Positions 62,901 through 64,000 of a stretch of DNA of 64,000 nucleotides are shown here, piece after piece. Both the position numbers and the translations under genes were made by a program. Source of the stretch: Lyophyllum atratum (taxonomy: Eukaryota > Basidiomycota > Agaricomycetes > Agaricales > Lyophyllaceae); NCBI GenBank assembly GCA_014905825.1, contig JACGCN010000012.1:310001-374000 (forward strand). The letters run 5' to 3'. The first letter of the stretch is position 1, and the number at the start of each line of letters is the position of its first letter. The notes below the pieces were generated by a model, which was given only the letters and a program-made list of their open reading frames with translations, made no database searches and was not told where the DNA came from.

Positions 62901-63798
62901 GGATGCCAGGCCGAGTGATCATGAGGCGTTCGGTCTATGAAGAAGTACCGTCGGGGCGGTACACTTGCAAGATGACGCCCAGGTACGGGAGAGGAAGCCA
63001 ATTGGTGGGTCTGATGCAATACCATACTCACCGGACTCGCGATCGGATGCGGAGTCTCCTCAGATCACGGCGTCGGGCCATCTCGCTCTCCGTCCGGAGC
63101 CAGTGCAAGTTTTCAAGGTCGACCGTCAGGCATAGGTCATTGAAATTTTCTTCAGGATCAAGTGTCAAAAAGTTGCAATCTTCGGGCTTTCCTCCCATGA
63201 TATCCGTGGGGCCGGCACTCGATGTTCCCGGAACTCGAGGAGCTGTTGTGATGGTGTTCACAATGACCGGTTCCTCGAATGCGGTGCATTCGACTTTCGG
63301 TCCGTACATAGTATGGAACTTTACAGCTTGTGGAAGATTTCTTGCAGGGTAGGTACAATAACAGGTAAGGCTGGGTGGAGCACTTGTCCCGGCGGCGTCG
63401 GCGGCTGTTCCAGGTTGCTGCTTGATACATTGGTATCGACGTCATGTAGGAGGATCCGTACATGCGACGGCTCGGACCAACTCTGCGTTTGTAGGTATTG
63501 TATGTCCATTTTTCTTGTTCTTCTGCTCCTCGACGCCGAGTTCCAACTTCGGACCCTGCGCACCGCTTAAGGTGCTGTTTTGCGTTGGCTCCACCATTTC
63601 CGCATGGACCCGGGGTACTCGCTGTTTTCTGCTTGCTGCGGGATTGCAGGTACGCCTGATATCGATATCGATGGATGCTGGCTGTAGACTAATCAGCAGC
63701 GGACCGAGGAGAAATTCAAATGAGAGGACTTCGCACAGCAGAGCATATGGATCCATGGAGTCGAGAAGGTCAGGAATTCCGAGCAAGCTAGGCTTCAT
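62901..63798 (-). CDS. Possible unidentified protein gene
   Basis: Minus-strand frames at 63442-63798 (MKPSLLGIPDLLDSMDPYALL), 63321-63563 (SWSEPSHVRILLHDVDTN) and 63028-63309 (CNFLTLDPEENFNDLCLTVDLENLHWL) have protein-like composition and lie in sequence, suggesting exons of one gene. I could not fix the joins: each end near 63360 and 63560 is ambiguous by phase. The start may be the ATG at 63798 and the end may lie near 62940. No domain is recognised. Confidence 0.35.
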
Positions 63799-64000
63799 GT
63801 GCGAAGTTTGAACGTTGGATGGCTTCGAATTTCATACGTGACCTTGCCGGCGGGATATCGATGAGTTGGAAGATCAGAATGGATGATATTCATAATCGAT
63901 CTCATTGTCAAGCGATGTCGGACGAGCTTTAGCGAGCCTCGAGGTATCCGTTATTTGCAAATATGTCCTTTGCCTTCCCTCGTCTCTGGAATTCGGGACT
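63799..64000. other. Window end, nothing recognised
   Basis: Probable promoter side of the preceding minus-strand model. No feature can be supported. Confidence 0.4.

Overview
The window is nuclear DNA of a filamentous basidiomycete, most likely an agaricomycete. The evidence is dense genes on both strands, many 50-60 nt introns with GT..AG borders, a GAPDH gene with a 5-nt microexon near its start, and several proteins of basidiomycete type. Nothing looks bacterial or mitochondrial. Start codons and exon borders are my own reading of the sequence, without transcripts.

Layout. 1-2713: the 3' part of a SET5-like methyltransferase and an SRPBCC (START-like) protein. 3749-11251: PAN3 (minus), a stretch of unidentified exon-like blocks, and a Cid1-type terminal uridylyl/adenylyl transferase (plus). 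11869-16049: LSM7 (minus) and importin beta (plus), sharing a 225-bp divergent promoter. PAN3, the Cid1-like enzyme and LSM7 all act in mRNA tail turnover and decay, although fungal genes are not normally operonic.

17235-30226 is the accessory part. Two diverged RNF216/Triad3-like RBR ubiquitin ligase genes lie on the minus strand. Between them are an intact four-exon Tse2-type ADP-ribosyltransferase-fold gene and an F-box gene split by a 3350-bp Mutator-like (MULE) transposon. The transposon has a perfect 9-bp target-site duplication and terminal inverted repeats. Removing it together with one copy of the duplication restores the F-box reading frame.

30931-55750 returns to housekeeping genes: the ER chaperone LHS1 (Hsp110/GRP170, C-terminal RDEL), a UNC13-like MUN/C2 protein, a four-helix membrane protein, GAPDH, a long coiled-coil protein with two KEN boxes, and a 12-helix amino-acid/GABA-type permease. 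56036-56134 is an intron-containing tRNA-Gly(UCC) followed by a pol III terminator. From there to 60894 I see no convincing gene. 60895-61713 is a conserved-looking disordered protein. The last 1.2 kb probably holds an unidentified minus-strand gene.

The most interesting items are the precise MULE insertion, the Tse2-like gene with a presequence-like N terminus, and the pair of RNF216-like ligases around them.
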